A stretch of 64,000 nt of DNA from Streptomyces hygroscopicus. Its GTDB lineage: Bacteria; Actinomycetota; Actinomycetes; Streptomycetales; Streptomycetaceae. Below, one piece after another: positions 44,735 through 53,368 of the stretch. Within the stretch, counting starts at the first letter, position 1; the number at the start of each line of letters is the position of its first letter. The translations under genes were made by a program, and so were the position numbers. The stretch is from assembly GCA_002021875.1 (NCBI GenBank), contig CP018627.1, positions 3,782,001 to 3,846,000 on the forward strand, read 5' to 3'. The notes beneath the pieces are model-generated. The model had not been told where the DNA came from. It was given only the letters and a program-made list of their open reading frames with translations, and made no database searches.

Positions 44735-45364
44735 TCACACACTCCCCGGAACCGGCAGCGCCTTCAGGACGAACCTGCCGTCCCGCCACCGCCAGTTGAC
44801 CTCGCGCTGCTGATCCGGGCAGCACCGCGGCACCTTGGCCGACGAGTATCCGAGCAAGGTGGCCGAAACCGTCTTTCCGCGCACCGCGAAATCGGTGACG
44901 CTCATCCCTTCCTTCGGGTCCACGAACGTGGCCACCACGCGGGGCGCGGCTCCCGCACGGGCCGGCTGGGAGAGCACATACACGCCACTGGGCGGGGTGC
45001 CGAACGCCGTCGCGCAGCGCACCACGACGGCGGTCTCCGGCCGCCCGTCGCCGTCCAGGTCCGCCGAGGCCCGGTCGATGACGTCGGGCCTGGCCCGTCC
45101 GCAGTCCATCGGATAGTCCGCGGCGCGGGGATCGGGGGCCTTGGCCGCCGGAAGCCCCCCGGCACGCGGGGCGGAGGCGGCGGTGGACGTGGTGGCCTTG
45201 GCGTCGGAGGGCTGGAAGAACGACCCCCCGGCGATGACGGCGGCCACGGCGGCCGCGGTCGCGACCCAGTGCACCGGACGGGGATGGGTGTGCGCGAGAT
45301 CCGGGCCCAGAGGCTGCACGCGGGATGACTCCAGGTAAGGGCTGAGGCGGGAGATGCCCCGCAT
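44735..45364 (-). CDS. membrane-anchored secreted protein, unknown
   Basis: 209 residues from ATG 45364. A polar N-terminus leads to one membrane segment (WVATAAAVAAVIAGGSFF, about 38-56). An extracytoplasmic domain follows with the FG-GAP-like DLDGDGRPETAVVV and a CC pair (KVPRCCPDQQREVNWRWRDGRFVLK). I do not recognise a named family. The domain has an even beta-strand pattern and could bind calcium through DLDGDG. It converges on the ferredoxin gene and shares no obvious operon. Confidence 0.7.
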   Translation of the reverse strand: MRGISRLSPYLESSRVQPLGPDLAHTHPRPVHWVATAAAVAAVIAGGSFFQPSDAKATTSTAASAPRAGGLPAAKAPDPRAADYPMDCGRARPDVIDRASADLDGDGRPETAVVVRCATAFGTPPSGVYVLSQPARAGAAPRVVATFVDPKEGMSVTDFAVRGKTVSATLLGYSSAKVPRCCPDQQREVNWRWRDGRFVLKALPVPGSV

Positions 45365-45382
45365 CGTGCCACATCTCACAGG

Positions 45383-45425
45383 GGCGCGGCCACCGCCCGC
45401 ACACGGGGAATTCGGTGGCCGCGCC
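45383..45425 (-). terminator. hairpin terminator of trmI
   Basis: A 13-bp perfect stem (45383-45395 with 45413-45425) and 17-nt loop, 35 bp past the trmI stop. Confidence 0.8.
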
Positions 45426-45460
45426 GAGCCGTTGTGGCGCCGGTGTCCGTCAGGCGGCCG

Positions 45461-46426
45461 TCAGGCGCCGCCGGACGAGGTGTCCTGGCCGCCGGAAGCG
45501 CTCCGGCCGCCTCCTGAGGCGTCCGCGGCGCCGGTGTCCTTCGCGGTGCCCCAGCCCACGTAGTCCTCGCCGTAGGCACCCTTGGCGGGCCTGCGGCGGC
45601 GCATCGGGGGCTCCACACCGTCCGCGAGCCGGCGGGCGGTGAGCAGGAAGCCGGTGTGGCCGATCATGCGGTGGTCGGGCCGTACGGCCAGGCCCTCGAC
45701 ATGCCAGGTGCGGACCATGGTCTCCCAGGCCGACGGCTCGTTGAAGGTGCCGTGCTCGCGGATGCACTCCACGGTGCGGGCGAGCTGGGTGGTGGTGGCG
45801 ACGTACGCGCACAGGATGCCGCCGGGGACGAGCGCCTTGGACACCGGCTCCAGGCACTCCCAGGGGGCGAGCATGTCCAGGATCACGCGGTCCACCTCGG
45901 TGTCGCTGAGGTTGTCCTGGAGGTCGCCGACGGTGAGCCGCCAGGCGGGGTGCGGGGCGCCGAAGTAGCGCTCGACGTTCTGGGCGGCGATCTCGGCGAA
46001 GTCGGCCCGGCGCTCGTAGGAGTGCAGCATGCCCTGGTCGCCGATGGCCCGCAGCAGAAACATGGAGAGCGAGCCGGAGCCGACGCCCGCCTCGACGACA
46101 CGTGCGCCGGGGAAGATGTCGGCCATCGCCAGGATCTGCCCCGCGTCCTTGGGGTAGACCACGGCGGCACCGCGTGGCATGGACAGGACATAGTCGGGGA
46201 GCAGGGGGCGCAGCGCGAGATACGCGACGTTTCCCGTGGTACGCACGACGGTTCCCTCAGGGGCACCGATCAGCTCGTCATGGGGGAAGGATCCCTTGTG
46301 GGTGTGGAAGTTCTTCCCGGCCTCGAGCGTGAAGGTGTAGTGGCGTCCCTTGGGGTCGGTGAGCTGGACCTGGTCCCCGACCTGGAAGGGCCCGCGACGG
46401 CGGGCGGCACCGGTCGGTTCGGACAT
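45461..46426 (-). CDS. trmI: tRNA (adenine-58-N1) methyltransferase TrmI
   Basis: 321 residues. The N-terminal beta domain (GDQVQLTDPKGRHYTFTLEAGKNFHTHKGSFPHDELIG) and PRGAAVVYPKDAGQILAMADI precede the SAM-binding motif VVEAGVGSGSLSMFLLRAI and DRVILDMLAPWECLEP. The tail of about 40 residues (GGGRSASGGQDTSSGG) is disordered. The enzyme makes m1A58 in tRNA T-loops as a homotetramer. It is downstream of the M50 protease gene, same strand, 49 bp apart. Confidence 0.95.
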   Translation of the reverse strand: MSEPTGAARRRGPFQVGDQVQLTDPKGRHYTFTLEAGKNFHTHKGSFPHDELIGAPEGTVVRTTGNVAYLALRPLLPDYVLSMPRGAAVVYPKDAGQILAMADIFPGARVVEAGVGSGSLSMFLLRAIGDQGMLHSYERRADFAEIAAQNVERYFGAPHPAWRLTVGDLQDNLSDTEVDRVILDMLAPWECLEPVSKALVPGGILCAYVATTTQLARTVECIREHGTFNEPSAWETMVRTWHVEGLAVRPDHRMIGHTGFLLTARRLADGVEPPMRRRRPAKGAYGEDYVGWGTAKDTGAADASGGGRSASGGQDTSSGGA

Positions 46427-46475
46427 GTGAACAGCCTACCGGGCACTTCACCCTGCCCGGACCACACCGGGGGCC

Positions 46476-47726
46476 TCAGGAGGGGCCCGCGGGTGTCCTG
46501 GCCATGGCCGCCACGAAGGCGCGCTCGACATCGGCCGTGGAGAGCACTCCGTAGATCTGGCCGCTCTCCTCCACCACCAGGTACTCGGTGGCGGGGGTGG
46601 CCCGCAGGGTGTCCAGCAGCTCCTCGCCGGTGAGCTCGGCGGAGACCCGCATACCGTCCTTGAGATCCTGGGCGAGACCGCTGACCGCGACCCAGGGGCG
46701 GCGGTGCTCGGGGATCCCCACGATGGCGGCCTCGCGCACCACGGCGGTGGGGGTGCCGTGGCCGTCCACCACGACCAGGGCACGGGCCCCGGCCTCGTTC
46801 GCCCGCCGCAGCGCCTCGGAGAGCGGGGTGTCGGCCGCCACGGGGACGGCTCGCCGGGTGAGCGTACGGGCGCGCAGGTCCGGCAGCCGCTCCCGCAGCC
46901 GGGCCATGCGCAGGCTGTTGCCCGCGCCGGTCCAGATGATCGCGGCGAGTATGGCGGCCAGCAGCGCGTCGGTGAGCGAGTCGACGCTGCCGAAGCTCTC
47001 GGGCTCGTCGCCGAGCCCGCCCGCCTGGGTGAGCAGCGGCAGTCCGACGAGCACCGCGACGGCCAGCGCACGGCCGCTCCAGGCGGCGGCGACGGTGCCG
47101 GTCATGGGCCTGCCGCTGATCTTCCAGACGACGGCGCGCAGCATCCGCCCGCCGTCCAGCGGCAGCCCGGGCAGCAGGTTGAACGCGGCCACGATCAGGT
47201 TGGAGATCATCAGCCCGGCGAGCAGCACCCCGGGCACCGTACCGGGCTCCACGACCATCATGCCCAGGTAGAACACGCCCGAGAGAACCAGGGAGAGCAG
47301 CGGGCCGACGAAGGCGAGCACGAACTCCCGGCCGGGGGTCTCGGTCTCCTTCTCGATCTCCGAGACACCGCCGAAGAACTGGAGCTGGATCCGGCGCACC
47401 GGCAGCTTGAAGCGGAGCGCGGCCACGGTGTGGGCGAGCTCGTGCACCAGCACCGAGGCGTAGAAGGCCACCGCGAAGAAGAGCGAGACCAGATAGCGGG
47501 CGGCGCCGAGCTCGGGCAGCACCCGGTCGAGCTGACCGCCGAAGACCCAGGTGATGAGGGCGGCGACCAGGAACCAGCTGGGCGATACGTACACGGGCAC
47601 GCCGAACGGGCGGCCCATCAGAATGCCGCCGCCCGGCTCGCGTGGGCGCGGCTGTTTGCCACCCTCGGGCTCGGTCGTGCGGTCCGATTCCCCGTTGTCG
47701 GACTGCCGCTGCCCGCTGTTGTCCAC
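46476..47726 (-). CDS. M50 site-2 zinc metalloprotease with CBS domains
   Basis: 416 residues from GTG 47726, behind GAGGGG. After a polar N-terminus, a multi-pass membrane domain carries the zinc motif HELAH (HExxH) and the distal ligand motif NLLPGLPLDGGRMLR. Two CBS modules fill the C-terminal 130 residues (RAVPVAADTPLSEALRRANEAGARALVVVD, EYLVVEESGQIYGVLSTADVERAF). Site-2 proteases cut membrane-bound regulators within the bilayer, and the CBS pair suggests control by nucleotide binding. The substrate is unknown. Confidence 0.92.
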   Translation of the reverse strand: MDNSGQRQSDNGESDRTTEPEGGKQPRPREPGGGILMGRPFGVPVYVSPSWFLVAALITWVFGGQLDRVLPELGAARYLVSLFFAVAFYASVLVHELAHTVAALRFKLPVRRIQLQFFGGVSEIEKETETPGREFVLAFVGPLLSLVLSGVFYLGMMVVEPGTVPGVLLAGLMISNLIVAAFNLLPGLPLDGGRMLRAVVWKISGRPMTGTVAAAWSGRALAVAVLVGLPLLTQAGGLGDEPESFGSVDSLTDALLAAILAAIIWTGAGNSLRMARLRERLPDLRARTLTRRAVPVAADTPLSEALRRANEAGARALVVVDGHGTPTAVVREAAIVGIPEHRRPWVAVSGLAQDLKDGMRVSAELTGEELLDTLRATPATEYLVVEESGQIYGVLSTADVERAFVAAMARTPAGPS

Positions 47727-47854
47727 GGTGTCCCCTCGTCGGATGCTCGGTCGCACCCCTCTTTTGATACGGTCCCCACGATCATGCAGTGCGAGGGGCT
47801 CGGACGTCGATGGTATGCGTCCGGCTGTCAGTGGCGGGTCGTAGGGTCTTCGCC

Positions 47855-48754
47855 ATGGGAACCACCACGGGAACCACCACCGGGAAGGCCGAACCGTCGG
47901 ACGGGCCGCCGAGGTCCGGTCCAGCCGCCTCGTTGTCACCGTCGCGGGCGGCCGATTTCATGCGGTGCCCGTTGCTGTACCGCTTCCGAGTGATCGACAA
48001 ATTGCCGGAGAAGCCCAGCGCGGCGGCCACCCGCGGCACGGTGGTCCACGCGGTGCTGGAGCGGCTCTTCGACGCCCCGGCCGCCGAGCGGACCTCGCCG
48101 CGGGCCCGGGCGTTGGTGCCGGGCGAGTGGGATCGGCTGCTGGCGGCCAAGCCGGAGCTGGCGGAGCTGTTCCAGGAGGAGGACGGCGCCCCGGCGCCGG
48201 ACCGGCTGGCCGAATGGCTGACGGGGGCTCAGACGCTCGTGGACCAGTGGTTCTCGCTGGAGGACCCGACGCGTCTGGAGCCCGCGGAGCGGGAGCTGTT
48301 CGTCGAGACGGAGCTCGAATCCGGGCTGCGGCTGCGCGGAATCATCGACCGGATCGACATCGCTCCCACGGGTGATGTGCGGATCGTGGACTACAAGACG
48401 GGCAAGGCTCCCGCGCCGCAGTACGCGGGCGAGGCCCTCTTCCAGATGAAGTTCTACGCGCTGGTGCTGTGGCGGCTGCGCGGAGTGATCCCGCGGCGGC
48501 TGCAGCTGGTCTATCTGGGCAGCGGCGATGTGCGGACGTACGACCCGGACGAGCGGGATCTGCGGGCGGTGGAGCGCAAGGTGCTGGCCCTGTGGGAGGC
48601 GATCCGGCTGGCCACGGAGACCGGTGCGTTCGTACCCCGCCAGACCAGGCTGTGCGGCTGGTGCGACCACCAAGCGCACTGTCCCGAGTTCGGGGGTACG
48701 CCGCCGCCGTATCCCCTGGCGGTCGTGCCTCTCCAGAATCGAGGGTCCGCGTAG
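47855..48754 (+). CDS. RecB-family PD-(D/E)XK nuclease with Fe-S cluster
   Basis: 299 residues from ATG 47855. Near the C-terminal half LRLRGIIDRIDIAPTGDVRIVDYKTGKAP gives the D and DYK of the PD-(D/E)XK active site. The final CGWCDHQAHCPEFGG together with CPLLYRF near the N-terminus supplies four cysteines of an AddB-type iron-sulphur cluster. Such proteins act in DNA end processing or repair. The start has a GGGAACCACCAC repeat encoding GTTT. The stop codon lies in the first copy of the 51-bp minisatellite, so the array has grown from the end of this gene. Confidence 0.9.
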   Translation: MGTTTGTTTGKAEPSDGPPRSGPAASLSPSRAADFMRCPLLYRFRVIDKLPEKPSAAATRGTVVHAVLERLFDAPAAERTSPRARALVPGEWDRLLAAKPELAELFQEEDGAPAPDRLAEWLTGAQTLVDQWFSLEDPTRLEPAERELFVETELESGLRLRGIIDRIDIAPTGDVRIVDYKTGKAPAPQYAGEALFQMKFYALVLWRLRGVIPRRLQLVYLGSGDVRTYDPDERDLRAVERKVLALWEAIRLATETGAFVPRQTRLCGWCDHQAHCPEFGGTPPPYPLAVVPLQNRGSA

Positions 48755-48989
48755 CGCCCCCTGAGGGTGGTGGTGGGTGACGGGCAAGAAGAAGGTGCCG
48801 CGTAGCGCCCCCTGAGGGTGGTGGTGGGTGACGGGCAAGAAGAAGGTGCCGCGTAGCGCCCCCTGAGGGTGGTGGTGGGTGACGGGCAAGAAGAAGGTGC
48901 CGCGTAGCGCCCCCTGAGGGTGGTGGTGGGTGACGGGCAAGAAGAAGGTGCCGCGTAGCGCCCCCTGAGGGTGGTGGTGGGTGACGGGC
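48747..48989. repeat. 51-bp minisatellite, four full copies plus 39 bp
   Basis: Units begin at 48747, 48798, 48849, 48900 and 48951 and appear identical. Each begins CCGCGTAGCGCCCCCTGAGG and ends GAAGAAGGTG. The first unit includes the RecB-like stop codon, and the last ends about 35 bp before the response regulator start. Copies abut directly with no unique spacers, so this is not a CRISPR array. Confidence 0.97.
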
Positions 48990-49024
48990 GGGCAGAATGG
49001 ACGCGGTCTAGCGAAGGAGTTCCC

Positions 49025-49696
49025 GTGGCGATCCGCGTCCTACTGGTCGATGACCAACCGCTGCTGCGCACCGGCTTCCGGATGATCCTCGAGGCGGAGC
49101 AGGATCTGGCGGTCGTCGGCGAGGCAGGGGACGGTCTGCAGGCCCTCGATCAGGTGCGGGCGCTGCAGCCCGATGTGGTCCTGATGGACATCCGGATGCC
49201 GCGGATGGACGGCGTGGAGGCGACCCGCCAGATCACCGGTCCGGGGCGGGACGGCCCGGCCAAGGTGCTGGTGCTGACCACCTTCGACCTGGACGAGTAC
49301 GTGGTGGAGGCGCTGCGCGCCGGGGCCAGCGGCTTTCTGCTGAAGGACGCGCCCGCCACCGAGCTGGTGCAGGCCATCCGCGTGGTGGCGGCGGGCGAGG
49401 CGATGCTGGCGCCCAGCATCACCCGCAGGCTGCTCGACAAGTACGCCGGGCATCTCCCGTCGGGCGAGGAGCCGGTGCCGGACACCCTGCACACCCTGAC
49501 CGAGCGCGAGGTCGAGGTGCTGAAGCTGGTGGCCCGGGGGCTGTCCAACGCGGAGATCGCCGCGGATCTGTTCGTCAGCGAGACCACGGTCAAGACGCAT
49601 GTGGGCCATGTGCTGACCAAGCTGGGGCTGCGCGACCGGGTGCAGGCCGCCGTGTACGCCTACGAGAGCGGCCTGGTCCGCCCCGGCGCGCAGTAG
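49025..49696 (+). CDS. NarL/LuxR-type response regulator (orphan)
   Basis: 223 residues from GTG 49025, with GAAGGAG 6 bp upstream. The receiver domain has VLLVDDQPLLRTGFR (acidic pair), phosphoacceptor Asp in VVLMDIRMPRMDGVEA near residue 54, LTTFDLDEYVVEALRAGASGFLLKD with the switch Thr and Lys. The C-terminal LuxR HTH is LTEREVEVLKLVARGLSNAEIAADLFVSETTVKTHVGHVLTKLGL. No histidine kinase is adjacent, so it is an orphan in this window. Its promoter or leader must lie in or be interrupted by the upstream 51-bp minisatellite. Confidence 0.95.
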   Translation: MAIRVLLVDDQPLLRTGFRMILEAEQDLAVVGEAGDGLQALDQVRALQPDVVLMDIRMPRMDGVEATRQITGPGRDGPAKVLVLTTFDLDEYVVEALRAGASGFLLKDAPATELVQAIRVVAAGEAMLAPSITRRLLDKYAGHLPSGEEPVPDTLHTLTEREVEVLKLVARGLSNAEIAADLFVSETTVKTHVGHVLTKLGLRDRVQAAVYAYESGLVRPGAQ

Positions 49697-49711
49697 CGGC
49701 ACCGGGACGGT

Positions 49712-49765
49712 GGCGGTACGGCAGGAGGCCCGGGGCGCGCGCCCCGGGCCTCCTGCCGTACCGCC
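49712..49765. terminator. 27-bp perfect inverted repeat, bidirectional terminator
   Basis: 49712-49738 is exactly complementary to 49739-49765 with no spacer. It lies between the convergent response regulator and peptide-binding protein genes. It is among the strongest hairpins in the window. Confidence 0.85.
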
Positions 49766-49784
49766 GTAAGGCCGCCCGTCCCCG

Positions 49785-51380
49785 TCAGCCGTCGGACGAC
49801 TTGCCGATCTCCCAGAAGCGGAAGACCGTCGAGGAGTCGAGGGTCCACTGCAGCCCGGAGATGTCGTCCTGGGCCACCGCGTACTGCTTGCCCTGCCACA
49901 GCGGGAGCATCGGCACCTCGTCGGCGACGATGTCCTGGATCCGCTGGAAGTCGCCGACCGTGGCCTCGCGGCTGGGCTGCTCGGCGGTGGCGGGGATGAG
50001 CTGCGCGGACAGCCGCGGCGAGGTGTAGTGGTTGGCCAGGACGTTGCCGGCGCCGAAGAACGGGGCGACGAAGTTGTCCGGGTCCGGGTAGTCGGGCACC
50101 CAGCCCTTCACGTAGACGCCGTACTTCCCGCCGGCGACGCCCTTCTCGTACGCGGCGACGTCAGCGCTCTTCACATCGACGTCGAACAGCCCGCTGGCGT
50201 TGAGCTGCTCGGCGATCTGGCGCAGGCCCGGGACGGTGCCGGGGCCGTAGCGGATCGGGGTGCCCCACAGCGTCAGCTTGACCTTGCCGGAGATGCCCTC
50301 GTCCCGCAGCGCCTGCTTGGCCTTCTCGGGCTGCGGGCGGTCGCCGTACTTGTCGTAGAAGGCGGTGTTGTGGCCGGTGATCCCGGCCGGGACCACCGAG
50401 TACAGCGGTTCGGCGGTGCGCTTGTAGACGTCCCGCACCAGGGTGGAGCGGTCGATGAGGTACGCCATGGCCTTGCGCACGCCGAGCTTGCCCGCCACCG
50501 GGTCCTTCATGTTGAAGACCAGGTGCTGGACCTCGGCGCCGGTGCCCTCGACCACGTTCAGGCTCTTGCCGCCGCCGAGGCTCTGCGCCTGGAGGTCGGC
50601 GAGGTCCCGCATGGCCAGCCCGCGGTAGGCGAGGTCCACATCGCCCTTCTGCACGGCGGACTTCAGCCGGGCCTGCCCGCCGTGGAAGAACTTCAGGTTC
50701 AGCCCGGAGTTCTTCGGCCGGGCGGGCCCCTGGTAGCCGCCGTTGACGGAGAAGATGGCCTCGTCCTTGGTGAAGGAGTCCAGCTTGTAGACGCCGGAGC
50801 CGACCGCCTTGTGGTCCGTGCGCAGCTTGTCGGCGGGGTATTCCCGGTGGTCGACGATGGATCCGGCGCCGGAGGCGATCTTCTGCGGGAAGGTCGCGTC
50901 GGAGTTCTTCAGATGGAAGACGACGGTCCGCCTGTCCGGGGTGTCGATGCTCCCGATGGAGGTGAGCATCAGCGCCGGACCGTTCGCGTCATTGATCCGC
51001 TTGGTGCGCTCGAAGGAGAACTTGACGTCCTCGGAGGTGAGCGGGTGGCCGCCTGAGAACGTCAGGTCGTTCTGCAGCGTGCAGGAGTAGACCCGGCTGG
51101 CGTTGTCCTTGAAGGAGCACTTCTCCGCCGCCTCCGGCTGCGGTGTGGTGCTGCCCTTCGGGAAGCTCAGCAGGGACTGGAAGACGTTGTTGAACAGCAG
51201 CCAGGAGCCCGGGTCGTAGCCGGATGCCGGGTCGGTGGCGAGCACCTCGTCCGACATCCCCATGACCACGTGCTCGCCGCTGCCCGCCGCGTCCCCATCC
51301 TCACTGCCGCATCCGGTGAGCAGGGCGGCGGCCAGTCCCGCGCCGAGCGGAGCTGCCAGCCACTGATCACGTTTCCTCAA
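49785..51380 (-). CDS. ABC peptide-binding lipoprotein (family 5), copy 1
   Basis: 531 residues from TTG 51380, with GAGGAAG just upstream. A lipoprotein signal ends AALLTGC. The mature part is a DppA/OppA-type receptor: GYDPGSWLLFNNVFQSLLSF, LTFSGGHPLTSEDVKFSFERT, VRKAMAYLIDRSTLVRDVYKRTAEPLYSVVPAG and YVKGWVPDYPDPDNFVAPFF. It should deliver peptides or similar ligands to an ABC importer. No permease or ATPase is adjacent. The next gene upstream is a paralogue, and the two share the segment DVYKRTAEPLYS exactly. Confidence 0.92.
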   Translation of the reverse strand: MRKRDQWLAAPLGAGLAAALLTGCGSEDGDAAGSGEHVVMGMSDEVLATDPASGYDPGSWLLFNNVFQSLLSFPKGSTTPQPEAAEKCSFKDNASRVYSCTLQNDLTFSGGHPLTSEDVKFSFERTKRINDANGPALMLTSIGSIDTPDRRTVVFHLKNSDATFPQKIASGAGSIVDHREYPADKLRTDHKAVGSGVYKLDSFTKDEAIFSVNGGYQGPARPKNSGLNLKFFHGGQARLKSAVQKGDVDLAYRGLAMRDLADLQAQSLGGGKSLNVVEGTGAEVQHLVFNMKDPVAGKLGVRKAMAYLIDRSTLVRDVYKRTAEPLYSVVPAGITGHNTAFYDKYGDRPQPEKAKQALRDEGISGKVKLTLWGTPIRYGPGTVPGLRQIAEQLNASGLFDVDVKSADVAAYEKGVAGGKYGVYVKGWVPDYPDPDNFVAPFFGAGNVLANHYTSPRLSAQLIPATAEQPSREATVGDFQRIQDIVADEVPMLPLWQGKQYAVAQDDISGLQWTLDSSTVFRFWEIGKSSDG

Positions 51381-51431
51381 CGGTCTTCCTCACCCATTCG
51401 TCGTTCCGTGCCTGACCCCCGTGGGTCGTTC

Positions 51432-53030
51432 TCAGTCGCCCTTCCCGAGCTCCCACAGCTGGAGCATGGTCGAGGAGTCGAAGGCGTACTCGGCGCCGAT
51501 GACGTTCTCGCGGGCGGCCACATAGGTGTTGCCCTGCCACAGCGGGAGATAGGGCACGTCGCTGGCGATGGCGTTCTGGATCGACTGGAAGTCCTTGTCG
51601 GCGAGGCTGCGCTGGGCCTCCTGCCGGGTCTTGGGGATCAGCTCGTCCTGGATGGTGCTGTTGCGGTAGGGCGAGTTGAGGAAGTTGTCCGTGGTGAGGA
51701 ACGGCGCGGTGTAGCTGTCGGGGTCCGGGAAGTCGGGCAGCCAGCCCATCCCGGAGGCGGAGAACTGGCGCTTGATGAGCGCGGGGCGGAAGTCCCGCCA
51801 CGGGTAGCCCTTGATCGTGACGGAGAAGAGGCCGCTGCGGTTGAGCTGCTTCTTCAGCTCCTTGAACTCCCCGGCCGTCTCCGGACCGTAGTGGTCGGTG
51901 GTGTAGGTCAGCGTCAGCTTCACCGGGGTGTTGATACCGGCGTCGCGCAGCACGCTCTTGGCAACCGCGGGGTCCGGGTCGCCGTACTCGTTGTGGAACG
52001 AGTTGATATGGGAGGAGATGCTGGTGGGGATCATCGAGTAGAGCGGCTCGGCGGTCCGCTTGTACACATCGCGCACCAGCGCCTGGCGGTCCACGAGATG
52101 GGCGATGGCCTGCCGGACCGCCTTGTTCTTGACCGCCGGGTCCGAGGTGTTGAAGACCAGATAGCGGATGCCCTGCCCGGAGGACTCGAAGAGGCGCACG
52201 CCCTTGACGTCGCCCTTGTTGAGCTTGTCGATCTGCTCGGGCGAGAAGCCGCGGTGGACCACGTCGATGTCGCCCTTGACCAGCGCCTTCTCCATGGTCG
52301 AGGCGGAGTCGTAGAAACGCATCTCCGCCTTGTCGGCCTTGAGCTGGACATCGCCCTTGTAGTGGGAGTTCTTGGTGAAGACGACCTTGACCAGCCGGTT
52401 GTTGCGCACCTCGGTCTTCGCGGAGTACGGGCCCGAGCCCGTCATCTCGAAGCCATTGCGCAGCGCGTCGGGCTTGTAGACCTCGCTGTCCAGGATCGCG
52501 GCGGCCGGAGTGGTGAGCTTCGACGGGAAGGTCGCGTCCGACTGCGAGAGGTGGATGACGATCTCGCGGTCGCTGGGGGTTTCGATCTTGTCCACGTTGG
52601 ACAGCAGCGACTTGGTGCCGTTGGGGTCGTCGATGCGCAGCACGCGCTCGAGGGAGAACTTGACGTCCTCGGAGGTCAGGTCGTGACCGTTGGAGAACTT
52701 CAGCCCGCTGCGCAGCGTGCAGCGGTACTGCTCGCTCTGCCGGTCCTGGAAGCCGCACTTCTCGGCGGCGTCGGGTATCGGCTCGGTTCCGGAGCGGGGC
52801 AGTCTCATCAGCGTCTGGAAGGCGTTGTGCAGCACGCTCCAGGAGGCGAAGTCGTAGGCCAGGGCCGGGTCCAGCGGAGCGGGCGCGGCCTTCGACGCCT
52901 CTATGCGGTCCGTGCTGCCCAGGACGATCGCCTCACCGTCCGAGCCCGAGCCGTCGGTACCACCGCACGCGGCGAGCGTGGAGATCAGGAGGCCGGCCAC
53001 AGCCGGCAGCACCAGCGACTTGCGCGTCAT
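51432..53030 (-). CDS. ABC peptide-binding lipoprotein (family 5), copy 2
   Basis: 532 residues from ATG 53030. The signal ends STLAAC (lipobox LAAC). Landmarks parallel copy 1: LAYDFASWSVLHNAFQTLMRL, LKFSNGHDLTSEDVKFSLERV, VRQAIAHLVDRQALVRDVYKRTAEPLYSMIPTS and GMGWLPDFPDPDSYTAPFL. It is separated from copy 1 by 51 bp, so they are one transcription unit born by duplication and now well diverged. They recall BldKB-like oligopeptide receptors, but no transport subunits are nearby, so they must share a transporter encoded elsewhere or act as sensors. Confidence 0.92.
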   Translation of the reverse strand: MTRKSLVLPAVAGLLISTLAACGGTDGSGSDGEAIVLGSTDRIEASKAAPAPLDPALAYDFASWSVLHNAFQTLMRLPRSGTEPIPDAAEKCGFQDRQSEQYRCTLRSGLKFSNGHDLTSEDVKFSLERVLRIDDPNGTKSLLSNVDKIETPSDREIVIHLSQSDATFPSKLTTPAAAILDSEVYKPDALRNGFEMTGSGPYSAKTEVRNNRLVKVVFTKNSHYKGDVQLKADKAEMRFYDSASTMEKALVKGDIDVVHRGFSPEQIDKLNKGDVKGVRLFESSGQGIRYLVFNTSDPAVKNKAVRQAIAHLVDRQALVRDVYKRTAEPLYSMIPTSISSHINSFHNEYGDPDPAVAKSVLRDAGINTPVKLTLTYTTDHYGPETAGEFKELKKQLNRSGLFSVTIKGYPWRDFRPALIKRQFSASGMGWLPDFPDPDSYTAPFLTTDNFLNSPYRNSTIQDELIPKTRQEAQRSLADKDFQSIQNAIASDVPYLPLWQGNTYVAARENVIGAEYAFDSSTMLQLWELGKGD

Positions 53031-53273
53031 TGTCGGGAGTCTCCCTGCCATCGATCAACTACTCGCGACGAGATTAGTCCGCGGCGCCGACCATGCTCAG
53101 ACACAACGAAGTTGAGGCGATATCACGCCCCGATAACGAGCGGCCATCGACCGATATTCGGACGCTGCCACGATTCGTACGGCATGCCACCAATCCGGAC
53201 ACATGGGTTCACCCAAATCGCATCAGACAGGACGCGCGGCAGGCCACCGCCCCATCCGCTCACCGCATGTGCA

Positions 53274-53287
53274 GTGATAAACATCAC
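53274..53287. promoter_or_regulatory. Crp-like palindrome upstream of the peptide-binding genes
   Basis: GTGAT-AAAC-ATCAC is a perfect 5-bp dyad of the GTGA-N6-TCAC class seen for Crp/Fnr-type regulators. It lies in a relatively AT-rich 338-bp gap (53031-53368) about 245 bp upstream of the receptor gene start. The gap shows no gene. Confidence 0.35.
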
Positions 53288-53368
53288 GCCCCCTTGTCGC
53301 CAACGGAACGTGAAAAGTGCGCCCGCGCTATTCAGTTTGCAATTTACAGAAATACGCTCGGTGCGCGT

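Noticed and set aside
47936..48940. Minus-strand frame with 17-residue repeats across the minisatellite
   Set aside because: The period is a multiple of three, so any frame stays open; it is antisense to the RecB-like gene and has no start signal.
48747..48989. Possible CRISPR array
   Set aside because: The units abut directly and are identical, with no unique spacers, and no cas genes are present.
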